A stretch of 64,000 bases of DNA from Dryas octopetala (taxonomy: Eukaryota; Streptophyta; Magnoliopsida; Rosales; Rosaceae). The notes under the pieces are model-generated. The model saw only the letters and a list, made by a program, of their open reading frames with translations. It ran no database searches and was not told where the DNA came from. The position numbers and the translations under genes were made by a program. The stretch is taken from NCBI GenBank assembly GCA_963921425.1, contig OY992832.1, positions 8,866,001-8,930,000 on the forward strand, given 5' to 3'. Positions 47,583 through 59,584 of this stretch are shown piece by piece; position 1 is the stretch's first letter; every line of letters begins with the position of its first letter.

Positions 47583-47790
47583 TTCGGTGGTTATCTACCG
47601 AAACATCCAGCAATGTTCGACAAATAAGTGTCGAATAAACATAAACATTTCAGCAGATAACTGTCGAATGCCTTTTTCATTTCATTTGGTGGTTATCCAC
47701 TTAATAATCCACAAATGTTCAACAGATAACTGTCGAATAACAATAAATATTTTGGTAGATAATTGTCGAATGACTCGACGAACAAAATTA
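47583..47790 (+). repeat. Two-copy tandem repeat with a unit of about 110 bp
   Basis: The unit beginning CATTCGGTGGTTATCTACCG (47582) is repeated at about 47692 as CATTTGGTGGTTATCCACTT. Within and between units the short motif GATAACTGTCGAAT or a variant (AATAAGTGTCGAAT, GATAATTGTCGAAT) occurs four times. The copies are diverged. It is non-coding. Confidence 0.75.
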
Positions 47791-48187
47791 AATTTTTTTA
47801 CTTTAAAGATAAAATTGAAATTTTAAAATAAAATAATTAACTCAGTAGTTTAAAGTGATGTGAATAACACCGCTCTCAATAATTATGCTGCTGCAAAGTT
47901 GAGTTGACCTTTTGACCACCAAAACAAAAGAAGAAAGAAGAGCAACAACAATTCTCGTAGAGCATGGTTGTGTTATTTGCTTTAGAGTTGTGCATGGTGT
48001 GGCCCATTATGTTCCAAATATGGGCCAAACAAGGCCTACCAGTTTTTGTTGTGAATTATATGGGTTCCTATATAGGAGTTTCTCAAATTACCCCCAATTG
48101 TTTTCCTTATCGCCTAAGATTTTTTTTCTCTAAATCATCTATTTTTACGCTCAATTGGAGGTTGCCGTCCTTTATTTTGACTACAGC

Positions 48188-48190
<3 letters not shown>
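47791..48190. other. Intergenic sequence
   Basis: Short open frames are present but none looks like a protein family, and the composition is ordinary. No element was recognised. Confidence 0.4.

Positions 48191-48224
<34 letters not shown>
48191..48224 (+). repeat. (AG)n microsatellite
   Basis: This is an uninterrupted AG dinucleotide run of about 34 bases. Confidence 0.95.
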
Positions 48225-48226
<2 letters not shown>

Positions 48227-50264
48227 GTCGATGAGGTGGGAGGGGCTCGGATGGATCGGATGGAGGAGGGTGTGATTAGTTTTTTTTTTCCCAATTGTGG
48301 GAAAAAATTTCAGAGGTAGGAAAAGCAAATGGGGGTACATTTAGAAACTCCTTTTTTTGGTATAATGGCAGGCCGAAGCCCAAAAACAGCCCATGATTTG
48401 ACACTACTAAATGATGAGCAACAAAATAGACCTCCCTAAAACCATGGGCACAAAGCAAGCCCAATCCCTCTTGATAAGCTCTTTGCGGCTAGTGATAAGG
48501 CTGAGCTGAGGATGGTTATCATCAGCACTGGTTTTTTTTGGGTCTGAATCAACAGTGGTATTAACCAAATCTTTGACAGTATTAGAAGGTCCTCTTCAGA
48601 TAACTATCAAAGTTGGCAAAAATCATGATATGAGCCCTTAACCCAGAACTTGGCATCAACTAATTAGAAAAGAAAAAACAAAAGTAGGCATATGTCACTT
48701 GTGAATATCCACACACAAAAAATTATGAGATAATTTATCCTAAAAAAATAATAAATAAAAAAAAATATTTTTTAACTTGAGGCTTTATAGCTTGAAAGCA
48801 TTTATTATAATTTGAAGCTCCGACTTTCCTTTGCTCATAAATTTAATTCTATATCGCAAATCGCAATATGCATTAGCCATAAATAAAAAGAGTTTCTCTA
48901 ATCCTGTATGATTGAAGGGGAAAAAGACGTTTTTTTTATAAAAATAAAAGAGAAAACTCGTTTATTTACAGAATGCAAGATGAATGGAACACTTAATAAA
49001 GTCAAAACCATCCAAATAAGAATATATGTGAGAAGTGCTTCTTATGGGATCTTAGATCTAAGATTCATGATTTATGTCTAAATTGTCCAATTATTTTTGT
49101 TTTTTTTTTTTACTATAATTGAATGATCTCAGTCCACTAGATTCACAATTCGCACATGATAAATGATGTCAACCCGGCCACCCCATAAAATGTGGGAGCC
49201 ATCAAAATCCATTGTGCTTATGGCATATTCGAACATGTATTGGTCAAACTCCATAAATTGACCAAAGTGTCTTAACCAACCATGGAATTAATAAATCAAG
49301 TGGGAGACCAAAATGGCGTTTTATGCAATTGAATATTAATTCAAAGTATCAATAATATTAGGGATATCTAAGTTATATTGCGTTTTAGTGTTTTATTACT
49401 CACTTGTAAAATTTATTTATTTTTTCTTTTGAGGGGATCTTTGGACTTTGGTAGTGGATTTCTAAGTTATATTGCTTACAATTGTCAAACTTCCACATTA
49501 TGCCGAAGGAATTTGCTACCATGAATAATATATAAATTATATAATCATTGTTAATATTATAATCACCAATCTCCATCTTATGCAAAACAACAACAATCAA
49601 CAGTAGAAAAATTCTATATATACTAAATGCGCAGAAGGAGTGTACTGAAATTATAATACTAAATCTATGTGAAACTATTTATAACTGTAATCCTCACCAC
49701 AAACCACAAAACTAGAAGCCATGTTTGTGCTCTTCTCTTTGGTTGAAATAATGACGTATGTGATCATCTATATTTAATTTCCAGCTCACAAAGTCACAAT
49801 AATTGGCCATCTAATGTAACTAGCTAGAACCCTAGAACTAGAAGGTGCTAGGGCATGGTAATTTTGCCTCTCTCTTTTTTTTTGGCAATATATGTTATTA
49901 CCTAACTTAATGTTAGTATAATAGCAGAATATATATGTCGTTATTAATCATTTTCATGAAGTTTTCTAACAGTCAACTGAAATTGGTATGAGCAATCTTT
50001 GTCTGGCTGATTAATCAGAAATGATTATGCACTAATGTTTCATCCCTCGCCACAAAAAATAAAAAAATTAATGCGAAACTGTGAATCTTAAAGCTTTATT
50101 TGGTTTCTATTTATTTATTTATTTATTTATTTTATTTGGGGAAATGGAACTGAACTTCGGAATGGTAGCTGAAATTAGAAAATATGAACAAGTTGATTAA
50201 GTATCTTAGACATTATAGGCTTAGCGCCTTAGCCTATTAGACTGTGAGATTCTTATTAGGTGCA
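48225..50264. other. Intergenic AT-rich sequence
   Basis: No gene was recognised. A (TTTA)n-like run lies at about 50108-50136. The rest is AT-rich sequence without clear repeat borders. Confidence 0.45.
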
Positions 50265-50273
50265 TAAAATATA

Positions 50274-50705
50274 GGATTTATTTCATATTTAGTACTTAAA
50301 CTTTGACCATTATTTTAATATGGTATCTAAATTTTTATTTGTCCCAATTGAGTACCTAAACTTTTATTTTGTGTCTAATAGGTACCAAAATGAATTTTTG
50401 TTAAAATTGTCAACAAAAGTTAGGATTAATATAGTCAAAGTATATTTTAATTATTTTCTTTATATGTTTAAAATTATTATAAAAAAAACACAACAAACAA
50501 AAAAAAATTATAATTTAAATATAAATTTTTTGAAGTGACTATATTGCCCCTAACTTTTGTTGACAATTTTAACAGAAATTCATTTTGGCACCTATTAGAC
50601 ACAAAATAAAAGTTTATATATTCAATTGGGACAAATAAAAGTTTATGTACCACATTAAAACAATGGTCAAAATTTAAGTACTAAATATGAAAAAAAAAAA
50701 AACCC
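50274..50705. mobile_element. MULE-type MITE with about 160-bp inverted ends and 9-bp duplication
   Basis: The 432-bp element is flanked by TAAAATATA on both sides (50265-50273 and 50706-50714). The left end starts GGATTTATTTCATATTTAG and the right end, complemented, GGGTTTTTTTTTTTTCATAT then TTAG. Inward the arms stay about 90% alike for some 160 bp, including ATTTTGTGTCTAATAGGT and AATTGTCAACAAAAGTTAGG. The loop of about 100 bp is AT-only. Confidence 0.92.
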
Positions 50706-50912
50706 TAAAATATAAGTTGGGCGTGTTTGTACATTTTAATTGAATTTATTCTATTATCTAGCTAGTCTCAATTTTCAAACGAGTTAAACACATGATAATA
50801 TTCAAACAACTGAACAAGTGTTTACTTAAGAGATTCAATGACCAGAAAAAAAAAAAAAAAAAAAAACACAATTAATTGGCAATTGATACATAAGATATTA
50901 TGTTATTTTTAA

Positions 50913-51654
50913 GGCATAAATTCAATTTAGACACATAACTATATAAGCTATTTCAACGGGGTCCATGAACTTTAAAATATTTCAAATATACACCTGATCT
51001 ATTATCTAAATTGAAAAATGAATTTCTGTCCATTGATTCGTTGAAAGATCAGTTAAATGACAGCTTGGCTTTTACTGACTGGGATTACTTGACGATGTGG
51101 CGCTATCTCAGCAAATATTTCCCGCCGAATGAGCGACACGGGCCCACAATTTAATAATAATAGAGAGAGTAAGAGTTTGTGGGCCCGTGTCAGGGGTTAG
51201 GTGGACCCGTGTCGCTCATTTCTCGCCAAATGAGCGACACAGGTCCACCTAACCCCTGACACGGGTCCACAAACTCATCATCTATTTCTCACTAGTTGAA
51301 CACAAGTGAGAGATTTATATTCGAATTTGGGGGAAAACGTGATGTTTTTTGGAGACTAAATGGTCAGGAGAGCGTTCGATGAGCGGGAATGAGGTGATGG
51401 GTGTGTGGACCCGTGTCAAGTGGACATGTGTTGCTCATTTGGCTGGAAATGTATGATGAGTTGGTGCCACGTCACCAATTAATGCTCGTTAGCAAAAGCC
51501 AAGCTAACATTTAACTGATCTCTCAATAAATTGATGGACGAAATTTCATTTTTCAATTTACATAATAAATCAAGTGTATATTTGAAATATTTGAAAGTTC
51601 GTGGACCCCATTAAAATAGCATGTATAGTTATGTGTCTAAATTGAATTTATGCC
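50913..51654. mobile_element. Fold-back MULE-type element with a nested GC-rich hairpin
   Basis: The 742-bp element is flanked by TATTTTTAA on both sides (50904-50912 and 51655-51663). The ends are GGCATAAATTCAATTTAGAC and its exact complement, and the inverted arms extend about 170 bp. Inside, 51175-51221 and 51228-51274 form a second hairpin (47-bp arms with two mismatches, 6-base loop) built on CCCGTGTCGCTCATTT and GGGGTTAGGTGGAC. Further diverged copies of the CGTGTC...GCTCATTT motif lie at about 51129-51150 and 51400-51440. It has no coding. Confidence 0.92.
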
Positions 51655-52029
51655 TATTTTTAATGTACGTGAACAAACTAATTAAGATCTATGTTATTAA
51701 TTAAAAACCTACTTAATTAAATTTATGTTCATCGTATTGTAAGGTAGTTGACCTTTATGACATTATCTGAAGTAGCTGTATATTTTCTTCTAAAAAATAA
51801 AAAAGTAGCTGTATATTTTAATATTATTAATTATCTCTATTATTTGATTCCTCTCCTTATTCAATTTAAGAAAATTGGTAAGACTTAATTAATTTTTTTA
51901 TGGTTGGTCGTATATATACATGCATGAAAGCTAAACCAATTAATATATTGCAAAAACGAACAAATTAATGTTGCTATTGGATAATGTGCCTAAAAAAAAG
52001 TTAAATTTTACTTTTTTTGGTCTTTGTAG

Positions 52030-52346
52030 TTTAGGCTAAGTTACATTTTGGCCTTTATAATTTCAATTGTTATGATTTTAGTCATGTACTTTGCAAATAG
52101 TTGTAATTCAATTACTCATTAACATTTTTGTTCATTAAATCGTCAAATTTATTTTGCTTTTGATCATGTATTTTATAAATTGTTGCGATTTTAGTCATAT
52201 ATTTAGTGCTTTAATGACGAATTTAACAAATAAATTGACCGAAAATGCTAATATGTCCTTAAATTGCAACGATTTGTAAAATACTGTATCAAAATCATAA
52301 CAATTGAAATTATAGGGACAAAAAATAATATTCAGCTTTAAAAATG
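52030..52346. mobile_element. Degenerate fold-back MITE
   Basis: The left part reads CTTTATAATTTCAATTGTTA and the right part TAACAATTGAAATTATAGGG, its near complement. Weaker pairing continues on both sides (GTTGCGATTTTAGTCATATA inside). The borders and target duplication are unclear, so the class is unassigned. Confidence 0.65.
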
Positions 52347-52766
52347 ATATTATCTATCTCTATATTATTTTTTGATTTTGTATAACAAATAATTTACATA
52401 GTTGTATTTGGGTATATATTAGAAATGAAAGAAAAATATAAATTTTTCATGAGAATTGAAGGTCGTTAATATTTTTTGTCTAAATTTGGACATAGTTGTG
52501 TTGGAGAAAAGTATAGGGTCCGTTAATATACAGGTATTGGTACCTAAATTTATTAACCAAAACAACCTAAAACATCATTCTTTCTTTGCGAGCCAATTAC
52601 CACAATCCTATTATTCATTTGCGGACACCACACCCACTAGATCCCAAAATACCATGCAGACACCACACCACCACCACCACTAGATCCCAAAATACCATCC
52701 GAAAATAGACATAACAAAAACATAACATGCAGACATTTTCCAAAATACCAGCATCAACGCATCACC

Positions 52767-53170
52767 AAAAAACTGAAACTAAAACTGCAAGTCCGCAACT
52801 CCAATAAATTGCAGTTTCAACTCTAATAAATTGCAATTTATACAGTTTCAGTTCACTTGCAGTTCCAGAAACTGCAATTTAGGGTTAACCCAAAAAACTG
52901 AAACTGAAACTGCAAGTCCGCAATTCCAATAAACTGCAGTTTCAACTCTAATAAATTGTAGTTTCTGCACTTTCAGTTCATTTGCAGTTTCAGAAACTGC
53001 AGAAAGTTCACTTGTAAAAATTGAAATTGCAAGTCCGCAACTCCAATAAACTGCAGTTTCAACTCTAATAAATTGCAATTTCTGCAGTTTCAGTTCACTT
53101 GCAGTTCCAGAAACTGCATAAAGTTCATTTGCAATTCCAGAAACTGCAGAAAACTGCAGTTTCAGAAACT
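52767..53170 (+). repeat. Tandem array with a unit of about 117-125 bp, about three copies
   Basis: Units start near 52767, 52892 and 53009, each with GAAACTGCAAGTCCGCAA or a variant, AACTCCAATAAA and GCAGTTTCAACTCTAATAAA. Within each unit the short palindrome-rich motif CTGCAGTTTC/GAAACTGCAG recurs, so single units can also fold. A partial fourth unit ends the array. It is non-coding. Confidence 0.88.
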
Positions 53171-55244
53171 GAACTAAACAAAAAAAATCAAGAACCTAAA
53201 CATACTCATGCACAGACCTTGATAAGAAGAGAGAAAAGTCGGGATCTGAATTATTTGATTAATTGATAAATTGGATAGAAATCGGTGGCGGGCAGCGGCA
53301 AAATGGCAAAACTGGATGACGAACAGATCGCGGAGCTGCTCGTGGTGGTGGTGTTCGTCCTGGAGGTGCTTGCTCTGCGAAGAAGAAGAACAAGAAGATG
53401 ATGAAGAAGAAAGAGAAAAAAGAAAAGAGACATAGTGGGGGGATAAAGAGAGAAGATAAACGTGAAAAGAGAAAAAAGAGAATGACAAAAAAGAAATAAA
53501 ATGACAATTGACCAAATTTCAAGATAGCAACTTACCTTGTTATTAAAAAAAATTAATTGGTGCACTAGAGAATAAAAACAATAAGTAAAATGTAGCTTAG
53601 GGTAATTAATTCAAAAGTATATTGAGAAATATAAGTTTTTCTATTTAGATTGCAAATAAAAAATAAAAATTATAAAGTTAGGATTATTTTGTTCCTACTT
53701 TCCTCTAGGACAAATATGCATCAACTTTGTAATAATTATTAGCAAAAAAGGAAAAACATACACATTAATGGAACCTTTTTTTTTTGCTCCATTTAATGGA
53801 ACTTTTTAAAATGGTTGTTGGATGGGGTCATTTTAGTTAATTTAAAAGTTCATGTTTTGCAAGTTTGCAACTTGCAAGGTCAACAAAGTGGTAACCATGG
53901 AAAAATCAGACACGTCCGTGACGTCCGTCCGTCCGTCCGTCCGTTAATTAATTGGCAGCGACAATGACAAAACATAAATATATACATGATTCATGATTCA
54001 TGATTGGAGTATATATATATATATATATACATGATTGGAGTATATATAATTGTTATAGCTAGCTACTTGATCAAAATTCTAAATATATATGTATATATAA
54101 AAGAAAATTACTTATCAAATACTGCATGTTGCATACACTTAAGTACGTTCTTAATTCTTAGTCCACCAACTACTAATTGTTATTAATTGAATGGTTTAAA
54201 TTTTAAAATGAATTGTTTGAATTTATTTGGAACAGGGTACGTTCTATGACTGGTAATTAAGTACACATATAAAATACTCAAAAAAAACGAATTTTCAGCA
54301 TATGCATGAATGCATGATTCATCTCTCTCAAAAAATAATATTAGTTCAACAATAACCTTATTAGCAAATAGCAATATGTTTCCTGGTTCCCATGTATATT
54401 AATATATTATCATATCATTGCATCAACTCCAATAAATAATAGAAAAGAAAATGAAAAACAAATCCACGTGCATAGACTAAGAGAGATCAGCACTTACAAA
54501 AAAATCTTTCTTAAGTTGAGTGTATACTTTTTATGTATTTATTTTTAGCTATGAGACTCAACGATGATAAAAGAGGTAGATAAAAGAGGTAGACGCAAAA
54601 TATGTATATATTTTTTAAATATATATATAAGTTTTACTCCACCAATTATAACAGGCCGACCATTACACAAATTAATAACAAATACACTAAGTAATAAGAG
54701 AGCCTACGATCACAAGCAACAAAAAAAATGAGAAATCCTACGATTTTGGGACAAAAAATAGTTTTAAATATAGTGGTTATGATTTTTTAAAGATCATGGA
54801 AGACATGGATAGCTAGGGAGTTGTACATTGTTAGGAGCTTTGTGTGAGCTCATTGCATTTGCTAATCAATTGATTTTATTACATCTGAAATTTAACCCAT
54901 TTTTCACTTCACTATTTAAAAAAAAATTGAATAAACATGACATCTGAATTTAAAAAAATTTGCAATATACAACTTTTTTCGATTCTGTCAAAATTTTTGT
55001 TCAAAATTAGTTATATGCATCACATGTGATCTCTTTTTAAGGGTATTTTTGATCTTTTTGCTTCTAATTTGTTCTTGAAACATACGTGAACAAATAAGAT
55101 CATGTCATGTGTCATTTTTTAAACTTCTTAACCCAAATAACTTAACACCATTATTTATCCTTATTTTTTCTCTAAATAAAAATAAAAACTTTTTTACATA
55201 ACCAAACACCATTATTTATGTAGTTATGAAAGGTAATTTAAAAA
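53171..55244. other. Intergenic sequence
   Basis: A purine-rich stretch (53360-53500) produces long but low-complexity open frames that I do not accept as genes. A (CCGT)n run lies at about 53921-53944 and (TA)n at about 54010-54028. No gene was recognised. Confidence 0.45.
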
Positions 55245-55960
55245 TAGGTCAATTGATTTTAATTTTTAAATTTCAATAACTTTTTAGTTTAGGTAAATAG
55301 CATTTTAGATTAGGCACTAGTTGAAAAGTCAAACAAATTAATAAAGTAAAAGGTATTAGAATTTACAAATATTACATCACATGCCACTATAATAAAAAAA
55401 AAAATATTACATCACAAATATTACATTAATTTATATTATATTGTATTAAAAAGAAAAATCAATCCAGCCACAATTTAATTGTGACTATCTTGGTAAATTG
55501 AAAGAGACAACTCACACCACTATACTATATATTATTTTGAGTAAAAGTATTGTTTTGACATCTATTTATACTATATCGTAGTATAATTTTTTTTAAAAAA
55601 ATTCAATTAAGTCACAACTTAACTGTGACTGTCTCACAACTAAATTTGAAGTTGTAAGTGTCGTACAGTCACAACTAAATATGAAGTTGAGACTACATTA
55701 ACAAATTTTCAAGATAATATAAAAGCTTCAAAGGCACTTTTGTCAAAACCTTATAAATTTTAACTAACACTTATCATATGTGGGCTAAAGGATAAAAATG
55801 TCAAATGGAAAAAACTCAAATCAAAAGGGCCAACATATTTGTGACTTAGTCTAAAAAACTACATTTAATAGTTCAATTGAAATATTATATGGTCTTCGTG
55901 GTATACCAAAAAATTATTAAAATTTAATATTTAATCCTAATTTTCTATTTAAAAATAAAA
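55245..55960 (-). mobile_element. MITE-like dispersed repeat, copy B (inverted relative to 29285-29972)
   Basis: This is the second copy of the block at 29285-29972, on the other strand. Landmarks are AGCATTTTAGATTAGGCACT (55307), AGTCACAACTTAACTGTGAC (55612) and TGTGGGCTAAAGGATAAAAA (55779). Relative to copy A it has small indels, including the loss of about 10 bp near 55305. It is non-coding. Confidence 0.75.
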
Positions 55961-56463
55961 TAAAATAAACCTTTCGTCTTATTTTTCCTCTAAATAATTT
56001 TTTTTTTTTTAAACGCCATCCTCAACGTGATCTGCAACCCCAGATCATCCTTCTCCTTCTTCCATCTTTCTTCTATCTGCAACCCCATATCATCCTCCTC
56101 CTCCCTCCACCTCATCGTGTCACCGCCCATCGCAAAACAAATCGAACGCCGTCGCAAACACTAACCTCACCACTCTCCAATTCCCCTTCAATCCTAAGCT
56201 CACCCACCACGCCACCAACCTCTATCCCTCGCCGCCATTGCTACTGGAAATATGAAAGGATGAGGGGTGGTGTTCCAGATCGGGTTGGGTAGTGGGCAAT
56301 TGATGGTTTTTTTTTGTATTTTCTTTTCTTTTTTTCATGATTTATATTATTTACAAAAAAGAGGAGTCTTTTTAGATGTGGGAAGATCTCTGCCATATAA
56401 GATTAATGGACGATTGAGATAAAATGCAAGGATCCAAGTCTTTTTTTTTTTGGTCTAACAATA
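55961..56463. other. Intergenic, C-rich island
   Basis: At about 56020-56240 the sequence is rich in C and poor in G and carries a repeated motif, ATCTGCAACCCCAGATCATC / ATCTGCAACCCCATATCATC, about 54 bp apart. It may be a decayed gene or transposon cargo, but no protein family was recognised on either strand. Confidence 0.4.
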
Positions 56464-56471
56464 GATCTAAC

Positions 56472-57680
56472 CAAGGAGTAAAATTTCGGTTTCGAGGAAA
56501 TTTTCGATGAAAATTTCGACGAAAATTTTCGTGGAAATTTCGATTAAAATTTCGATTTCGATAAAATTAGACAAAAACGACAAAAATTACTATTAAAATA
56601 TGAAAATTTTGAATGAAACTTGACTGTATGTTTATTTAACATATTATCTACTACATTAATAAAAAACATTGAAGAAATCAAATAATATAGTAGATTTCAT
56701 GTGATATGTAATGAATATAATTAATGCGCGCCGGAGACAATACTGTTAAAAAAATACTTCACTAATTAATAATTATATAATAAAATTACACGAATAAATC
56801 ACCAATGTGGCAACGGAAAGTAGCAAATTTACTCAAATGAACTTGGAAATGGTCTTTGATAGTTAAATTAAGCCGAATTGGGTTAAAATAAAACTAATCT
56901 GATGGCAGCAGCGACGACAACGGTTTATCTAAAATTTCAATTTTACAAATTATCAAAATTAGAAAACCAAACATTAAGGAAATGAAATTTCACGATAAGG
57001 GGATAAATTTCTTTTTCATAATTTATGTTTACAACTAAACGAAACACCAAAATAACCAAATCAAACCCCAAATAAAATCTCAAACTTTTTTTTTCTTTCC
57101 AATTGTCTAAAAACTCCAAATCTCAATCTACCTTAAAAAAAAAAAAAATTTCTTTCCTTTTTTCTCTTCTTTTTTTTCCTTTCCTTTTTTTTTTTTTTTC
57201 TTTCCTTTTCTTTTCTTTTTTTTCCTTTTCCTTTCTTTTCTCTTCTTTTTTTTCTTTCCTTTTCCTCTTCTTCCTCCAGTAGCTTTCTCTCTCTTCTGCT
57301 TCCTCTTTCTCTTTCTTCTCCTTCCTCCTCCCTCCTTCCCCAGCCACTAGATCTACGCCCACCTCCCGTGACCAAAACCCACTGCTGGCCTCCTCCCTCC
57401 TTCCCCAGCCAGCCTCGCGCTGCTCGCCTCATCCCTCCTCCCTCAGCCAGCCTCGCGCCGCTCCATCGCCTCTTCCCCCACCTCGCACAGAACCACCGTC
57501 CGCGCCCAAAACCCACGCCTCCCACCCCGCGACTCCCACCCATATAGATCTGATTTTGGTTTTGTTGAACACTATATCGAAAATTTCGCTGAAATTTCGA
57601 GGATTTCGGAAATTTTTCAAAATTTTTTTGGTATGGTGTTAAAATTTCCATAACCCTAAAAAACGAAATTTTACTCCTTG
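56472..57680. mobile_element. hAT-like non-autonomous element with GC-rich cargo
   Basis: The 1209-bp element has inverted ends CAAGGAGTAAAATTTCG and is flanked on both sides by GATCTAAC (56464-56471 and 57681-57688), the 8-bp duplication expected of hAT elements. The left subterminal region carries about six copies of AAAATTTCGA/AAATTTTCG-type motifs and the right one at least three, resembling transposase-binding arrays. The interior has a polypyrimidine tract (about 57077-57330), then about 220 bp of very GC-rich sequence with an internal repeat (CCTCCCTCCTTCCCCAGCCA). No transposase was seen. Confidence 0.88.
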
Positions 57681-57704
57681 GATCTAACATGAAAACATTA
57701 AGGC

Positions 57705-58212
57705 TAAATTACAAATACACCCATTAATTATAGGTGGTATTTCAAATTAGTCTATAAATAAAAAAAATATTTCAAATTAGTATACTAACTAATATAAATT
57801 TACAAAATAGCACATCTGTTACAAATTTCGTTAATAAGGACTTTAAATGTTAGTGTAGACAGTGCTGATATGGATTTTTTGAATGATGTGGACACAAAAT
57901 TTAAATAATATAGATTAATGATATCATATTTAATTTTATTTTTAGAGAGTTTAGAAATTTTGTTAGTTTTGTTTTTAATTTTTTTAATCAATATGACATT
58001 ATTAATCTATGTAGACCAAATTTGGTGCAACACCTTTCAAAAAAATCATATCATCGTTGTCCAAAGTATTATTTAACTATTTTTTTTTACGGAATTCATA
58101 ATGTATGTGTTATTTTGTAACTTTCTATTAGTTAGTGGACCAATCTGAAATATTTTTTTGTTCATGGGCCAATATGAAATACCATTTATAGTTTGTACAT
58201 TCTAAATTTTTT
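57705..58212. mobile_element. Fold-back MITE next to the hAT-like element
   Basis: The left arm contains GGTGGTATTTCAAATTAGTC and AATATTTCAAATTAGTATAC. The right arm carries the near complements GGGCCAATATGAAATACCAT and GGACCAATCTGAAATATTTT. The arms are about 110 bp and decayed. The exact borders and target duplication were not determined. Confidence 0.65.
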
Positions 58213-59584
58213 CAAATTCAGGTACCATGTTGATTCAAATTTTATTTTTAAAAAATTTTGGAATGAAAAATAGATTAAATTTCAGATGGTAAAATGTAAA
58301 AAAGTCAAATCAATTTAATTAACTGCACACTAATTAAGTCATAAAAACAAATTTGGTTTGACATTACATAGCTGTAGATGATTCTGAGCACTCTACCACT
58401 TTGGGTCCATACATGTGACCTCATCATATTGAAGTTAAATTAATATCTTATCTTTGAGTGATATTTAAATATTTATTTCTTTTGCAAACATATTATTTTT
58501 GCATTAAGAGGAGATATAATTACTAAAATAAATGATGGGACTTGATCGATTAAAGATTTAAGAGGACATGCCTGGCCAAAAAAAAGATTTAAGAGGACAT
58601 CTATAATGCATAAGTCTATAATAATATTCAAGAACCTTGTATTCTGACACAAATAAAAAGCCAAAAGCCAGCGCAGACAAAACGACACAACACCACAGAA
58701 AATGTAGAGAAAATGTCCACGGAAACCGATAGCAAAAGAAAATTTCCCAAGATATTCGCAAATATTAAATAAATTTGGTTGGTATGCAAAACTAACATAA
58801 TACATTGCCGCATTTTGAAAAATCCAAGTTCAACGCTAATACTATTTTTGTTTTATTACGTAATAGTGGAAATTAAATCGGTCAGTTGTACTGAATAAAG
58901 TTCCGAAATCTCAAACTTAGGTAATAATATGGCCTTAACTTAAATTTAACTCAAATAAATATGAATTGAGTTGGATTGATACTTTTTCAGGAAATGATTC
59001 AAAGTTTTATATTATTTATCATCGACCTATTTTATTAAATGATTATTTATTTCATATTATTATTGAGTTAATTTACGCATAGTCGGGTAAATTTGAATTG
59101 ATTCAAACAATTCAAGTCTAACCCGACGTTTTATAAGTTAGAATTGGGTTTTATAACTCTCAATCCGACTTAAAAATTATTAAGTACGGATCGAAAGTTA
59201 GTTGTTCCAACTTCCAACCCACCCGAATTGCATACCTACATGTTATACACATGCTACGGCTATAGTGTGGATGTTCCACCAGATCAGACACACCCAATCT
59301 GCCAATCAGTTTCGTGGGGCCCACCACTAAATACCAGCATTTAAAAAACTTTACAGAAGTGAATTTTACTGACAGGTGACAACTTTCCCACACCATGACA
59401 CCATAGTGATTCCTTTTTATTTTATTGGTCAATCAGTAATCACCATAATGATTCATATTTCTTGATTCCTATTACAAATTTGATCTGATATTATAGTAAT
59501 TACCCTTCTTAATTAATCATATTATCAATTTAAAAAGACAGGAGATTAACATTAAATACGGATCGACTGCTTAAGTCAAACTGT
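58213..59584. other. Intergenic sequence upstream of the KUP gene
   Basis: The sequence is AT-rich and no gene was recognised. A short direct repeat, AAGATTTAAGAGGACAT, occurs twice at about 58553-58570 and 58583-58600. The last few hundred bases are expected to hold the KUP promoter. Confidence 0.45.

Noticed and set aside
53174..53565. Three overlapping - strand frames with Phe/Leu/Ser-rich, signal-peptide-like translations
   Set aside because: They come from one purine/pyrimidine-biased stretch read in all three frames. There is no conserved motif and no better start in any one frame.
57123..57690. Long - strand reading frames rich in Lys, Glu and Arg
   Set aside because: They are translations of a polypyrimidine tract inside the hAT-like element (low complexity, no family similarity) and they read straight through the element's border.
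59160..59432. 90-codon - strand frame upstream of the transporter
   Set aside because: It has no recognisable domain and lies in ordinary intergenic sequence close to the putative promoter.
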